Shown piece by piece: positions 7,681 through 15,862 of a DNA stretch of 64,000 nucleotides. The notes under the pieces were generated by a model. That model did no database searches. It saw nothing but the letters and a program-made list of their open reading frames with translations, and was not told where the DNA came from. The position numbers and the translations under genes are program-made. Within the stretch, counting starts at the first letter, position 1. Each line of letters starts with the position of its first letter. The DNA is taken from contig DASSJT010000063.1 in assembly GCA_035691065.1 (NCBI GenBank), forward strand, positions 20,306 to 84,305. The letters run 5' to 3'. The DNA comes from DASSJT01 sp035691065 (lineage in GTDB: Bacteria; Actinomycetota; Actinomycetes; Actinomycetales; Dermatophilaceae).

Positions 7681-9705
7681 TCAGTCGCGCGGCGCCCGGA
7701 CGAAACCCGAGCGAGAGTCGCGGCCCTGACGCTGGCCATCACGACGCTGACCGCCGGGACGCCTGCGCGGACCCGAGCCGCCTGGCCGCTGACCTGCCCG
7801 TCGGCTCCTGGGTCCCTCGACGATGCGGCGGAACTCGTCGTCCGAGACCGGCACACCGGTGGGCTCGCTGGCCCCCGTCGCCGTGAGGACGGCATCGCCG
7901 GGGGCCACCTTGACCAGCGGGATGTCCACGCCTGCCTCGCGCAGCTGGCGCTCCATGGTGCGGCGCTGGTGGGGCAGGGCCAGGGTGACGACCGTCCCCT
8001 CCTCACCGGCCCGAGCCGTGCGGCCCGAGCGGTGCAGGTAGTCCTTGTGGTCGGCCGGCGGGTCGACCTGGAGCACGACCGACACGTCGTCCACGTGGAT
8101 GCCGCGGGCCGCCACGTCGGTGGCGACCAGGACGGGCAGAGTGCCGTCGCGGAAGGCGCCGAGGACGCGGTTGCGGGCGTTCTGGGTCAGGCCCCCGTGC
8201 AGCGCCGCGGCGAGGACGCCTTGCTCACGCAGCTGCATCGCCACCCGGTCGGCACCGAGCTTGGTCCGGACGAACACGAGGGTGCGCCCCTTGCGGTTCG
8301 CCACGTGCGCCGTGATCACCTTCTTGTGCGTCGGCTCGATGAGCAGCGCATGGTGGGCCATCGTCGTCACGCTGGCCTTCGCCTCGTCGGTCGAGTGGGT
8401 GACCGGGTCGGACAGGTAGCGCTCGACCAGGGTGTCGATGCCGTTGTCGAGCGTGGCCGAGAACAGCAGCCGCTGGCCGCCGGCGGGAACCTCGTCGAGG
8501 ATCGACGTGACCTCCGGCAGGAAGCCCATGTCGGCCATGTGGTCGGCCTCGTCGAGCACGGCCACCTCCACGTCGCGCAGCTCCACGGCCCCGCGGTCGA
8601 GCAGGTCGCGCAGACGGCCGGGCGTCGCGATCAGGAGGTCGACCCCCCGATCGAGCGCCGCGATCTGGGTGGCGTACGAGAGGCCTCCGGCCACCAGCTT
8701 GTGGCGCAGGCCGATGACGTGGACCAGCGGCTCGAGCGCGTCGGACACCTGCATGGCCAGCTCGCGGGTCGGCACGAGCACCAGCGCGCGAGGGCGCTTC
8801 GGGGTCGACTGGCGGCCGGAGAGGCGGGTGAGGGTCGGGAGCCCGAAGGCCAGCGTCTTGCCGGAGCCGGTCTGACCGCGGCCGAGGACGTCGCGGCCGG
8901 CGAGGGCATCGGGAATCGTCGCGGCCTGGATCGGGAACGGGCTGGTGATGCCGTCCCTGGCGAGTCGCTCCACTAGGCGCTCAGGGAGCCCCAGTGCAGC
9001 GAAGCCGTTGTCCTCGGCGACCTCGACCGGGCCGGTCATGGACGCCCGAGTGGCCTTGGTCCAGGTGTCGGCCATGCTGCGCTCGGCCTCTGCCTCGGCG
9101 TGACGCTGCGCACGTTCGACGTCGGCGTTGGTCCGGTCGAACCGTCGCCGGTCACCGTAGCTGTTGCGCTCGAACTCACGCCGCGCGGGCCGCTCAACGC
9201 CGTCGAACCTGCGCGCAGGTCGCTCGCCGCCGTCGAACCTGCGTGCAGGCCGCTCAACGCGGTCGAAGTCACGCCGCGCAGACCGCTCAACGCGGTCCAA
9301 CTCACGCCGCGCAGGCCGCTCAACGCGGTCGAAGTCACGCCGTGTAGGCCGCTCGCCGCCGTCGAACCTCCGTGCAGGCCGCTCAAGGCGGTCGAACTCC
9401 CGCCGCGCAGGACGGGCGGCTTGCGCGCCGCGGTCAGACCCAGCGGGCGCTGGCCGCTCGAAGCGGGCGACGTCGCGACGCGCCGGACGACCGGGCTGCT
9501 CGGGCCGCTCGAACCGGCGCGGCGAGCCGCCCTCGCGAGCCGGCCGGCCGGCATACTCCCGCTTCTTGTCGGTAGCGGGAGCGGGAGCCTGCCCGCGGTG
9601 ATGGGGCTTCTTGGCGCCCTTTGTCGAGGCGCGCTTGGCCTCGGCCTTCTGGGCGGGGGTCCAGCGGGCCTTTTTGGGCGTGCTGGATCGGGTGGTCTTG
9701 GGCAC
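7681..9705 (-). CDS. DEAD-box RNA helicase with basic repeat N-terminus
   Basis: ATP-dependent RNA helicase of the RhlE/DeaD type, 674 residues, starting at GTG 9705. The first about 230 residues are a basic low-complexity region: a Lys/Ala-rich start and roughly eight units related to RPARREFDRVE or RPARRFDGGE. The helicase core then shows the Q motif region, GRGQTGSGKTLAF, VPTRELA, ATPGRL, VLDEADHMADMGF, LFSATLD, ATDVAARGIHVDDV and HRSGRTARAGEEG. A second basic Gly/Arg tail ends the protein. Such tails usually bind RNA; cold-shock or ribosome-assembly roles are known for relatives and are only inferred here. Confidence 0.93.
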   Translation of the reverse strand: MPKTTRSSTPKKARWTPAQKAEAKRASTKGAKKPHHRGQAPAPATDKKREYAGRPAREGGSPRRFERPEQPGRPARRDVARFERPAPAGSDRGAQAARPARREFDRLERPARRFDGGERPTRRDFDRVERPARRELDRVERSARRDFDRVERPARRFDGGERPARRFDGVERPARREFERNSYGDRRRFDRTNADVERAQRHAEAEAERSMADTWTKATRASMTGPVEVAEDNGFAALGLPERLVERLARDGITSPFPIQAATIPDALAGRDVLGRGQTGSGKTLAFGLPTLTRLSGRQSTPKRPRALVLVPTRELAMQVSDALEPLVHVIGLRHKLVAGGLSYATQIAALDRGVDLLIATPGRLRDLLDRGAVELRDVEVAVLDEADHMADMGFLPEVTSILDEVPAGGQRLLFSATLDNGIDTLVERYLSDPVTHSTDEAKASVTTMAHHALLIEPTHKKVITAHVANRKGRTLVFVRTKLGADRVAMQLREQGVLAAALHGGLTQNARNRVLGAFRDGTLPVLVATDVAARGIHVDDVSVVLQVDPPADHKDYLHRSGRTARAGEEGTVVTLALPHQRRTMERQLREAGVDIPLVKVAPGDAVLTATGASEPTGVPVSDDEFRRIVEGPRSRRAGQRPGGSGPRRRPGGQRRDGQRQGRDSRSGFVRAPRD
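9178..9420 (-). repeat. 33/30-bp tandem repeats in helicase gene
   Basis: About seven to eight in-frame units of 33 bp (11 residues, RPARREFDRVE type) or 30 bp (10 residues, RPARRFDGGE type) inside the N-terminal coding region of the RNA helicase. Adjacent units differ by only a few bases, which points to recent slippage or unequal exchange. Both unit lengths keep the frame. Confidence 0.85.
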
Positions 9706-9914
9706 GGGTGTTCAACTCACTTCGGTACTCGAGCAGACACGTCTCGAGCCACCTGGCGAGGGTAACCATGGAAGACGAGCCTCAGACCGGGACGAGCCGG
9801 TCCGGTGGACCAGAGCAGCGGGACGCTCTCCGGTGCGCTCGCGCGGGTGGGGACGGACGGAGGCTTCGGTGCCTCGGGTGGCGCTGCCAGCGCCGCCGCG
9901 CGAGTGCAACCAGT

Positions 9915-10331
9915 CTACCAGCGGCGCAGCCTCGCCCAGACCACGCCCACAGCGCCCCCGAGGCCCACCCCGACGAGGTCGGCGAGCGCGTCGAGCGGAT
10001 CGCCCGTGCGATGCGGCAGGACGTCATGCTGGACGACCTCGCTCACCGGAGCGTGGACGGCAAGGAGCCCGAGGACGTATGCCGGTCGCAGCCGGGCCAG
10101 CACCCCCGCGGCTGCCGGGGCGGCGAAGATGAGGACGTGAGCGGCCTTGTCGGCCCACGAGAAGGGCTGCTCGACCGCGACCCGCGGCCAGTAGAGCGCG
10201 ACGAGCTGGACCGCCAGCAGGAGCATGAAGGGCAGGGGCGCGAGTGCCGAGCGGGGGCGTTGGGTGGGCCCGGGATCGGCCGTCAGCGCACTCCCGGTGT
10301 CAGGTTCGCCGGGCTCGGGTGTGGTCGTCAC
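9915..10331 (-). CDS. VanZ-like membrane protein
   Basis: Small membrane protein of 138 residues of the VanZ family. After a cytoplasmic Pro/Thr-rich start there are about four hydrophobic segments. The family pattern is visible: WADKAAHVLIFAAPA, then HAPVSEVVQHDVLPHRTGDPLDALADLVGVGLG with the conserved His, Glu, Gln, Gly-Asp and Asp residues. VanZ proteins influence sensitivity to glycopeptides, but most members have no known role. Its GTG start overlaps the malic enzyme stop by four bases (GTGA, 10328-10331), so the two genes are coupled. The 9706-9914 gap downstream holds the start region of the helicase gene and no further gene I can support. Confidence 0.85.
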   Translation of the reverse strand: MTTTPEPGEPDTGSALTADPGPTQRPRSALAPLPFMLLLAVQLVALYWPRVAVEQPFSWADKAAHVLIFAAPAAAGVLARLRPAYVLGLLAVHAPVSEVVQHDVLPHRTGDPLDALADLVGVGLGGAVGVVWARLRRW

Positions 10332-11818
10332 AGTGCCGTGGGGTCGGCACCCGGCGCGCCCGCAGCGGCCAGTGACGTGGCCCCGGACGTCCCGTCGGAC
10401 GTCGTGCCGGACCCCGCCGCCGACTTCCGGGCCGCGGCCTCCACGGAGTGGGCGACGACCTTCGCCACATCGGGGTGGAAGACGCTGGGGACGATGTACG
10501 CCGGGTTCAGCTCCTCTGGCAGCACGGTGCCGGCGAGCGCCTGGGCCGCGGCCAGCATCACCTCCTCCGTGACCGTGGTGGAGTGCGCGTCGAGCAGCCC
10601 GCGGAACACGCCGGGAAAGACCAGCACGTTGTTGATCTGGTTGGCGAAGTCGGAGCGCCCCGTGGCGACCACGGCAGCGTGCCGCGCGGCCTCGGCCGGG
10701 TCGACCTCCGGATCGGGGTTGGCCAGCGCGAACACGATGGCGTCATCGGCCATCGTCGCGATGTCGTCACCCGAGAGGAGGTTGGGAGCGGAGACCCCGA
10801 CGAAGACGTCGGCACCCGCCACGGCCTCCTTCAGCGTGCCGCGCAGGCCGCGAGCGTTGGTGTGCTCGGCCGACCAGCGCAGGGAGGGGTTGGCACCGCT
10901 TGCGATGTCCTCGCGATCGAGGTGGAGCACCCCGTGGTAGTCCGCCACGACCACGTCCTTCGCCCCCGCGTGCAGCATCAGCTTGAGGATGGCCGTCCCC
11001 GCTGCCCCCGCCCCGCTCATGACCACGCGAACGTCCTCGAGGCGTTTGCCGACCACCCGCAGCGCATTGGTGAGCGCGGCCAGGACCACGATCGCCGTGC
11101 CGTGCTGGTCGTCGTGGAAGACGGGGATGTCGAGCTCGTCGCGCAGCCTGGCCTCGATCTCGAAGCAGCGCGGTGCCGAGATGTCCTCGAGGTTGATGCC
11201 GGCGAACACCGGCGAGATCGCCTTGACGGTGCGGATGATCTCCTCGGTGTCCTGGGTGTCGAGGCAGATCGGGAACGCGTCGATGTCGGCGAAGCGCTTG
11301 AACAGCGCGGCCTTGCCCTCCATCACCGGCAGTGCGGCGAGGGGGCCGAGGTTGCCCAGGCCCAGCACCGCGGAACCGTCGGTGACGACCGCCACCGTGT
11401 TGCGCTTGATCGTCAGCCGCCGGGCATCCTCCGGGTTGGCCGCGATGGCGGTGCAGATGCGCGCGACTCCCGGGGTGTAGATCAGCGAGAGGTCGTCGCG
11501 GTTGCGGATCGGCACCTTGGGCTCGATCTTGAGCTTGCCGCCCAGGTGGACCAGGAACGTTCGGTCGGAGACCTTGCCGATCTCGACGCCCTCGACCGCC
11601 CGCATGGCCTCGACCAGCTCGTCGGCGTGGGCGGTGTCGCGCGCCGCGGCGGTCACGTCGACCCGCAGCCGGGCAGGCCCGGAGGCGGTGACGTCGAGAC
11701 CGGTCACGAGCCCGCCGGCCGCCTCGATCACCCCCGTGAGCTCACTGACGGCGGTGGCCCGGGCCGGGAGGATGAGCCTCACGGTGATGGAGTTGGACAC
11801 TGAGGGAACGGCGGTCAT
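10328..11818 (-). CDS. NAD(P)-dependent malic enzyme with ACT-like N-terminus
   Basis: Oxidative decarboxylation of malate to pyruvate and CO2, linking the TCA cycle to pyruvate; the pyruvate carboxylase gene of the opposing flux is 4 kb away. Of 496 residues, about 1-85 form an ACT-like regulatory region (SITVRLILPARATAVSELTG). The catalytic part shows LIYTPGVARIC, the Lys of GKAALFKRF, INLEDISAPRCFEIE, VFHDDQHGTAIV and the Rossmann motif SGAGAAGTA. The C-terminal about 25 residues are Thr/Gly/Ala-rich. The length suits the single-module bacterial enzyme without a phosphotransacetylase domain. Cofactor preference cannot be read with certainty. Confidence 0.93.
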   Translation of the reverse strand: MTAVPSVSNSITVRLILPARATAVSELTGVIEAAGGLVTGLDVTASGPARLRVDVTAAARDTAHADELVEAMRAVEGVEIGKVSDRTFLVHLGGKLKIEPKVPIRNRDDLSLIYTPGVARICTAIAANPEDARRLTIKRNTVAVVTDGSAVLGLGNLGPLAALPVMEGKAALFKRFADIDAFPICLDTQDTEEIIRTVKAISPVFAGINLEDISAPRCFEIEARLRDELDIPVFHDDQHGTAIVVLAALTNALRVVGKRLEDVRVVMSGAGAAGTAILKLMLHAGAKDVVVADYHGVLHLDREDIASGANPSLRWSAEHTNARGLRGTLKEAVAGADVFVGVSAPNLLSGDDIATMADDAIVFALANPDPEVDPAEAARHAAVVATGRSDFANQINNVLVFPGVFRGLLDAHSTTVTEEVMLAAAQALAGTVLPEELNPAYIVPSVFHPDVAKVVAHSVEAAARKSAAGSGTTSDGTSGATSLAAAGAPGADPTAL

Positions 11819-11835
11819 GGAAGCGATTCAACCAA

Positions 11836-12318
11836 CTACCGCCCAGTACGCCGAAGCCGCTCTATCGTCCGGCGCCGCGCCATGGCGAACAGGTCCCGTT
11901 CGTGGAGGTTCTGGCCGTTGACCGCCAGCCAGACACAGGCGGCCGCCAGGGGCAGCTCGACGACGAGCGCCATGCCCAGCGCGACCCACCGCTCACTCGC
12001 TGTCGGGGACATCACCACGTCGAACCACCCGTCGACACACAGGAGCGTCGCGGTCGCCGTAGCTGCCACAGGGAGCCATCTCCCCAGGCGCACCGCCGAC
12101 CAGGCCGTGACGCCCAGTGCCACCACCAAGGCCAGGTCGAAGCCGCCCCAGGCCATCGCGTAGTTCGCAGCAGTCTCATGGTCGGGCAGGGTCCACACGA
12201 GGTATGCCGTCCATGGCACCAGGAGTGCCGAGCAGGCGGCGAAGACCCATCCGACCCACCGGGTCAGGCGCCTGACCTCATGGGTCTCAGTGGGCCGTGC
12301 CGCGAGTGGGTCAGGCAT
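11836..12318 (-). CDS. Hypothetical four-helix membrane protein
   Basis: I do not recognise a named family. The 160-residue protein starts at ATG 12318 (MPDPLAARPTETHEVRR), overlapping the last eight bases of the upstream methyltransferase gene (ATGCCTGA), so the two are translationally coupled. Four hydrophobic segments are visible (WVGWVFAACSALLVPW, FDLALVVALGVTAW, LPVAATATATLLCVDGWFDV, LGMALVVELPLAAACVWLAV), with a basic cytoplasmic tail ARRRTIERLRR. Membrane proteins of this shape occur singly in many actinobacteria. A longer open frame extends upstream into the methyltransferase gene but lacks support. Confidence 0.75.
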   Translation of the reverse strand: MPDPLAARPTETHEVRRLTRWVGWVFAACSALLVPWTAYLVWTLPDHETAANYAMAWGGFDLALVVALGVTAWSAVRLGRWLPVAATATATLLCVDGWFDVVMSPTASERWVALGMALVVELPLAAACVWLAVNGQNLHERDLFAMARRRTIERLRRTGR

Positions 12319-13018
12319 GGCCTGCGGGCAGGTCGGACGACTCCAGGGTAGCGGCAACGGGAGGTGCCGCAGGCAGGTCCTCGGCGATGTCGGCCGCCAG
12401 CAGGAACCGCTCATGGTCGATGGGCTTGCCCCAGTAGACCGGGTCGTCGAGCGGCACGACGCGGACCGCCGTGGCCAGGGGAGCGACCGCCTCGCGCAGC
12501 TCCGCCGCTGTGACACCGGTGCGCCACGGCAGCTGCGGCTTGTCACCGGAGTCCGCATCCTCACTGCCCCAGAACCCCTCGACGAGGACCATCCGGCCCC
12601 CCGGCCGCAGCGTCGAGGCCCACCGGCGCAACGAGGCCACCGGGTCGGGAAGGGTCCACAAGACGTGGCGGGAGAACACCGCGTCGAAGGTCTGTGGTGC
12701 CACGGGCGGGTCGCTCACGTCCGCTTTGAGCACGTGCACGGCCGCGCCGAACTGCGTCGTCTTCACCCGGGCCCGCTCGACCATCTCGGCCGACAGGTCG
12801 AAGGCCTGCACCTCGTGGCCCAGCTCGGCCGCCACGACGCTCAGCGTCCCGGTGCCGCAGCCGAAGTCGCCGACAACGCCGGGGGTGGACGGCAGCCAGG
12901 TCCGCAGCAGGTCCTTCCAGGCCCGGCGGGTGTCGGCGTCGAGCAGACCGTGGTCTGCCTCCTTGTCGTAGTCCTCGGCGCGGGCATCCCACGTGGCCTC
13001 GATCTCGGAGAGCTCCAT
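12311..13018 (-). CDS. Class I SAM-dependent methyltransferase
   Basis: Methyltransferase of 235 residues with the SAM-binding glycine motif VVGDFGCGTGTLSVVAAELG (residues about 48-67), the acidic post-II residue in VQAFDLSAEM, DAVFSRHVLWTLPD as motif IV/post-IV, and LRPGGRMVLVEG. It resembles UbiE/Methyltransf_11-type enzymes acting on small molecules. No biosynthetic neighbours define the substrate. It is the first gene of a pair with the membrane protein that overlaps its stop codon. Confidence 0.88.
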   Translation of the reverse strand: MELSEIEATWDARAEDYDKEADHGLLDADTRRAWKDLLRTWLPSTPGVVGDFGCGTGTLSVVAAELGHEVQAFDLSAEMVERARVKTTQFGAAVHVLKADVSDPPVAPQTFDAVFSRHVLWTLPDPVASLRRWASTLRPGGRMVLVEGFWGSEDADSGDKPQLPWRTGVTAAELREAVAPLATAVRVVPLDDPVYWGKPIDHERFLLAADIAEDLPAAPPVAATLESSDLPAGHA

Positions 13019-13143
13019 CGGGCCACACTCTCACGCGCGCGGCCCACTCCCCCATCGACTTTGTCTGCTGGCGGAGCGGCGGGAGCACACGAAGGCGGGG
13101 GGCAGCGCTCCTGTCGCAGACGAAGTCGGCCTAGGCTCGGGGG

Positions 13144-13776
13144 ATGAGCCCGCGCGCAGATGCCAGCCCGTACCTGGAGGTTGTCGGCGCCGGATCTGCC
13201 AGCGGTGCGCCGGACACGGTCGCCATCCTCGCCCGCGTGCAGTGCGAGGCGCCCGACGTGGCGACCGCGCTCGGCGACGTGGGCAGCCGCGCCGCGGGGA
13301 TGGCGCAGGCCGCCCGGGACCACGGTGTGGCGACCTCCGACCTGCAGACCGCCGGCGCCGGGGTCCAGCCGCAGCGCGACCGGGACGGGCAGCGCGTCAT
13401 CGGCTACACGGCATACCAGACGCTCAAGGTGCGCGTGCGCGACCAGGGCCGCGTCGGCGACCTGATCTCCGCCTTCGCCGGCATCGCCGGCAACGCCCTC
13501 GCCATCGACAACATCTCGCTCGAGCTCAGCGACCCCGACCCTCTCCTGCGCCGGGCGCGGGACGCCGCGTTCGCCAACGCCCGCGAGAAGGCGGAGCAGT
13601 ATGCCGGGCTGGCGGGACGCACGCTCGGGGCCGTGGTGTGGGTCAGCGACCTGCCCGCCCGGGGGCCTGGCCCCATGCCGAGGTACGAGATGATGGCGGC
13701 AAAGTCAGACCTGTCCATGGAGATGGGCGAACACACCGTGACCACCCAGGTCGCGGTCCGATGGGAATGGACCTAA
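13144..13776 (+). CDS. SIMPL (DUF541) domain protein
   Basis: Protein of 210 residues of the SIMPL/DUF541 family. The start MSPRADASPYLEVVGAGSAS leads straight into the domain, and no signal peptide is visible. Typical pieces are PDTVAILARVQCEAPDVATAL, a DLQTAGAGVQPQRDRDG segment, RVIGYTAYQTLKVRV and the repeated Ala-rich helix DAAFANAREKAEQYAGLAG. Family members are found in envelope or signalling settings but have no agreed activity. The thioredoxin gene starts two bases after its stop, so the two are probably co-transcribed. Confidence 0.88.
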   Translation: MSPRADASPYLEVVGAGSASGAPDTVAILARVQCEAPDVATALGDVGSRAAGMAQAARDHGVATSDLQTAGAGVQPQRDRDGQRVIGYTAYQTLKVRVRDQGRVGDLISAFAGIAGNALAIDNISLELSDPDPLLRRARDAAFANAREKAEQYAGLAGRTLGAVVWVSDLPARGPGPMPRYEMMAAKSDLSMEMGEHTVTTQVAVRWEWT

Positions 13777-13778
13777 GC

Positions 13779-14138
13779 ATGGCCAGCACCACGCTCACTG
13801 CCGAGAACTTCCAGTCGACCGTGACGGGGAACGACATCGTCCTCGTCGACTTCTGGGCCGACTGGTGCGGCCCGTGCCGGCGGTTCGCGCCGGTCTACGA
13901 GGAGGCGTCGGAGAAGCACGGCGACATCGTGTTCGGGAAGGTCGACACCGAGGCCGAGCAGGCGCTGGCCCGGGTCGCGAACATCACGTCGATCCCGACC
14001 CTCATGGCCTTCCGCGAGGGCATCATGGTCTTCGCCCAGCCCGGCGCCCTGCCGCCGCCGGCCCTGGAGTCGGTCATCGAGGGGGTGCGCGGTCTCGACA
14101 TGGGCCAGGTTCGCTCCCAGCTCACCAACGAGGGCTGA
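13779..14138 (+). CDS. Thioredoxin
   Basis: Cytoplasmic disulphide reductase of 119 residues with the standard active site Trp29-Cys30-Gly-Pro-Cys33 in DFWADWCGPCRRF, the cis-Pro loop SIPTLMAF, and the buried Asp of LVDFW. The start at 13779 (MASTTLTAENF) lies two bases after the SIMPL stop; ATG codons at 13767 or 13761 would only add a few residues overlapping that gene. The C-terminal helix is somewhat longer than in E. coli TrxA. No thioredoxin reductase gene is adjacent, so this is likely an accessory thioredoxin. Confidence 0.92.
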   Translation: MASTTLTAENFQSTVTGNDIVLVDFWADWCGPCRRFAPVYEEASEKHGDIVFGKVDTEAEQALARVANITSIPTLMAFREGIMVFAQPGALPPPALESVIEGVRGLDMGQVRSQLTNEG

Positions 14139-14142
14139 GGCC

Positions 14143-14646
14143 TCAGCGGCCGCCGACCGGGAGCCGCTCACCAGCTGGTGAGACGGCGTCCAGGATCCGG
14201 CTACCGACCGCGCGCAGCTGGACCTGCTGGGTCCTGGTGAGCGGGTCGAGGACGAGCTCCCGCACGCGGTTCACGTGACGTGGAGCCGCCGCGACCACGG
14301 TCTCCCAGCCGGCGTCGGTCAGGACGGCGTTGATCGCGCGGCCGTCGCCGGGGCACGGCTCGCGGCGCAGCAGACCGCGCCGCTCCAGCTTGGCCGCCAC
14401 GTGCGACAGCCTGGACATCGAGCCGTTGGTGACCGCGGCGAGCCGGCTCATGCGCAGCGTCCGGTCCTCCTGCTCGGAGAGCATGGCCAGGACCATGTAC
14501 TCGAAGAACGACAGCCCCGAGTCCCGCTGCAGCTGCGCGTCGAGCGCACCGGGCAGCGTCTGGAGCAGGCTCACCAGGACGAGCCAGGTCAGGCGCTCGT
14601 CCGCGTCGAGCCACCGGGGGGCGTCACTGCTCAGGTCCTCGTGCAT
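14143..14646 (-). CDS. MarR family transcriptional regulator
   Basis: Winged-helix regulator of 167 residues: LTWLVLVSLLQTLPGALDAQL helix, FFEYMVLAML, recognition region MSRLAAVTNGSMSRLSHVAAKLERRGL, then the wing REPCPGDGRAINAVLTDAG. It is divergent from an NADP-binding oxidoreductase gene. Two TTGA...TTCAA palindromes lie in the 84-bp region between them and cover the promoter, so autoregulation and control of the oxidoreductase are likely. Ligands of such pairs are often phenolics or quinones, but nothing here defines one. It converges on the thioredoxin gene with a 4-base gap. Confidence 0.9.
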   Translation of the reverse strand: MHEDLSSDAPRWLDADERLTWLVLVSLLQTLPGALDAQLQRDSGLSFFEYMVLAMLSEQEDRTLRMSRLAAVTNGSMSRLSHVAAKLERRGLLRREPCPGDGRAINAVLTDAGWETVVAAAPRHVNRVRELVLDPLTRTQQVQLRAVGSRILDAVSPAGERLPVGGR

Positions 14647-14667
14647 GTCATCAGCCTATCACTTTGG

Positions 14668-14712
14668 TTGACCCTTCAAGTTTCTCCTGCTAGATTTAAC
14701 TTGAATGTTCAA
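14668..14712. promoter_or_regulatory. MarR-type double operator and promoter of the oxidoreductase
   Basis: Two matching palindromes, TTGACCCTTCAA (14668-14679) and TTGAATGTTCAA (14701-14712), flank a promoter-like pair: TTGACC (14668-14673) and TAGATT (14691-14696) with 17-base spacing, reading toward the oxidoreductase gene. One operator overlaps the -35 box and the other lies just after the -10 box, the layout expected for repression. An AAGGAG ribosome site (14721-14726) precedes the ATG. Confidence 0.6.
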
Positions 14713-14730
14713 ACAAATCGAAGGAGCGTC

Positions 14731-15360
14731 ATGAGCAGCATCACGATCATCGGCTCGGGCAACATGGCTCGAGGCATCGGCACGCGGGCGGCGGCGGCCG
14801 GCTACGGCATCCAGGTCCTCGACCGCGACCCTTCCAACGCCGCCGCACTCGCGGGTGACCTGTCCAGCGCCACCTCTGGGGCCCTTGGCGAGGCACCCGC
14901 CGGCGACATCGTCGTCCTGGCCCTCCCCTACGGCGCCGTTGCCGAGGTGGTCAGGCAGTATGGCGCCGCCCTCGACGGGAAGGTCCTCGTCGACATCACC
15001 AACCCGGTCGACTTCCAGACCTTCGCCGGACTCGTCACTCCGCCGGACAGCTCGGCCGCGCAGGAGATCGCCAAGCTCGTGCCCGGCGCCAAGGTCGTCA
15101 AGGCCTTCAACACCACCTTCGCGTCGACCCTGGTGGACGGGACCGTGGACGACCAGCCGCTGGACGTGCTGATCGCCGGCGACGACGAGGCCGCCAAGGC
15201 CTCGGTCGCCACGTTCATCGAGGCGGCAGGCCTCCGCCCCCTCGACGTCGGCCCGCTCGCCCAGGCCCATTGGCTCGAGGGCATCGGCTTCCTCCACATC
15301 GGGCTGCAGGTCAGCAAGGGCTGGGGCTGGAACACCGCCGTCAAGGTGATCGGCGTCTGA
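14731..15360 (+). CDS. NADPH-dependent F420 reductase-like oxidoreductase
   Basis: Protein of 209 residues with an N-terminal Rossmann fold, ITIIGSGNMARGIGTRAAAAG, and the pattern VLALPYGAVAEVVRQYG, LVDITNPVDF, KVVKAFNTTFA and LDVLIAGDDEAA of the NADPH-dependent F420 reductase/NADP oxidoreductase coenzyme F420-dependent family. Many actinobacterial members reduce other substrates, so F420 use is not certain. Expression is probably controlled by the divergent MarR protein through the two palindromes. A GC-rich hairpin ends the transcript. Confidence 0.85.
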   Translation: MSSITIIGSGNMARGIGTRAAAAGYGIQVLDRDPSNAAALAGDLSSATSGALGEAPAGDIVVLALPYGAVAEVVRQYGAALDGKVLVDITNPVDFQTFAGLVTPPDSSAAQEIAKLVPGAKVVKAFNTTFASTLVDGTVDDQPLDVLIAGDDEAAKASVATFIEAAGLRPLDVGPLAQAHWLEGIGFLHIGLQVSKGWGWNTAVKVIGV

Positions 15361-15380
15361 CCCACGCCACGCTCGGCAAA

Positions 15381-15408
15381 GCGCGGGTCCGCCGGGGCGG
15401 ACCCGCGC
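15381..15408 (+). terminator. Terminator hairpin after the oxidoreductase gene
   Basis: Perfect 12-bp stem GCGCGGGTCCGC / GCGGACCCGCGC with a 4-base loop, 20 bases after the stop codon. No T-tract follows, which is common for actinobacterial terminators. Confidence 0.7.
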
Positions 15409-15433
15409 TGGAGGCAGCGGGAGCGGTTGGAAA

Positions 15434-15472
15434 CCAAAGGGCCCACCATCCCCTGATTGGCGGGCCCTTTGG
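15434..15472 (-). terminator. Terminator hairpin of tmRNA gene
   Basis: CCAAAGGGCCC / GGGCCCTTTGG, an 11-bp perfect inverted repeat about 24 bases beyond the tmRNA 3' end. Read on the minus strand it is followed by TTTCC, fitting an intrinsic terminator for ssrA. The stem is symmetrical, so it may also act on the plus strand. Confidence 0.7.
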
Positions 15473-15495
15473 ACAACTCGCGGATGCGTGCGCAG

Positions 15496-15862
15496 TGGTG
15501 GAGGTGGCGGGAATTGAACCCGCGTCCATTGACGGGAGACCAGGACTTCTCCGGGTGCAGTGCGCTCAGGCTTTTCTCGGCCCCAAGGCTCGCGCGCACA
15601 CGTTCCCTGACAGGCCCAGTTGAGTGAGAGTCCCGCGCAGCCCCCCAACATGGCTACGCAGCAAGCTTCCTAGCTGACGCCAGGCACTGAGACGGAAGCT
15701 AGCTCAGGCTGACGGACTTCGGGGCTCGCTCAGGCGGCGAGGGCGAAGTCGGTGCGCTTGGTGTTGGCACCTATTGGTTTGCAAGGAGCGTTAACGAGAT
15801 AACCCTGCATCCTCGACCCGCTTCCCCTGGTATGCCGACCAATGTCGAAACCGATCACCCCC
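15496..15862 (-). ncRNA. ssrA: Transfer-messenger RNA (tmRNA)
   Basis: Trans-translation RNA that rescues stalled ribosomes with SmpB. The 5' end GGGGGTGATCGGTTTCGACAT and the 3' end carrying the T-arm (GGGTTCAATTCCCG) and encoded CCA pair in a 7-bp acceptor stem (GGGGGUG with CACCUCC), giving 367 nt. The tag-coding part reads from GCCAACACC to GCCGCCTGA and specifies ANTKRTDFALAA followed by a stop; ALAA is the protease-recognition end. An apparent 176-codon ORF here is just the RNA plus its flanks. The partner gene smpB is in this window at 22.1-22.6 kb. One copy of the abundant GTATGCCG motif lies near the 5' end. Confidence 0.97.

Noticed and set aside
9434..9769. ORF beginning MVTLARWLETCLLEYRSE upstream of the RNA helicase
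   Set aside because: Its first residues look reasonable, but it soon becomes the shifted frame of the helicase repeats. It could be a leader peptide, but no evidence supports it.
14659..15651. 330-codon ORF antisense to the NADP-oxidoreductase gene and through tmRNA
   Set aside because: High GC shadow frame; composition and lack of any motif, while the plus strand has a clear protein and the RNA a clear structure.
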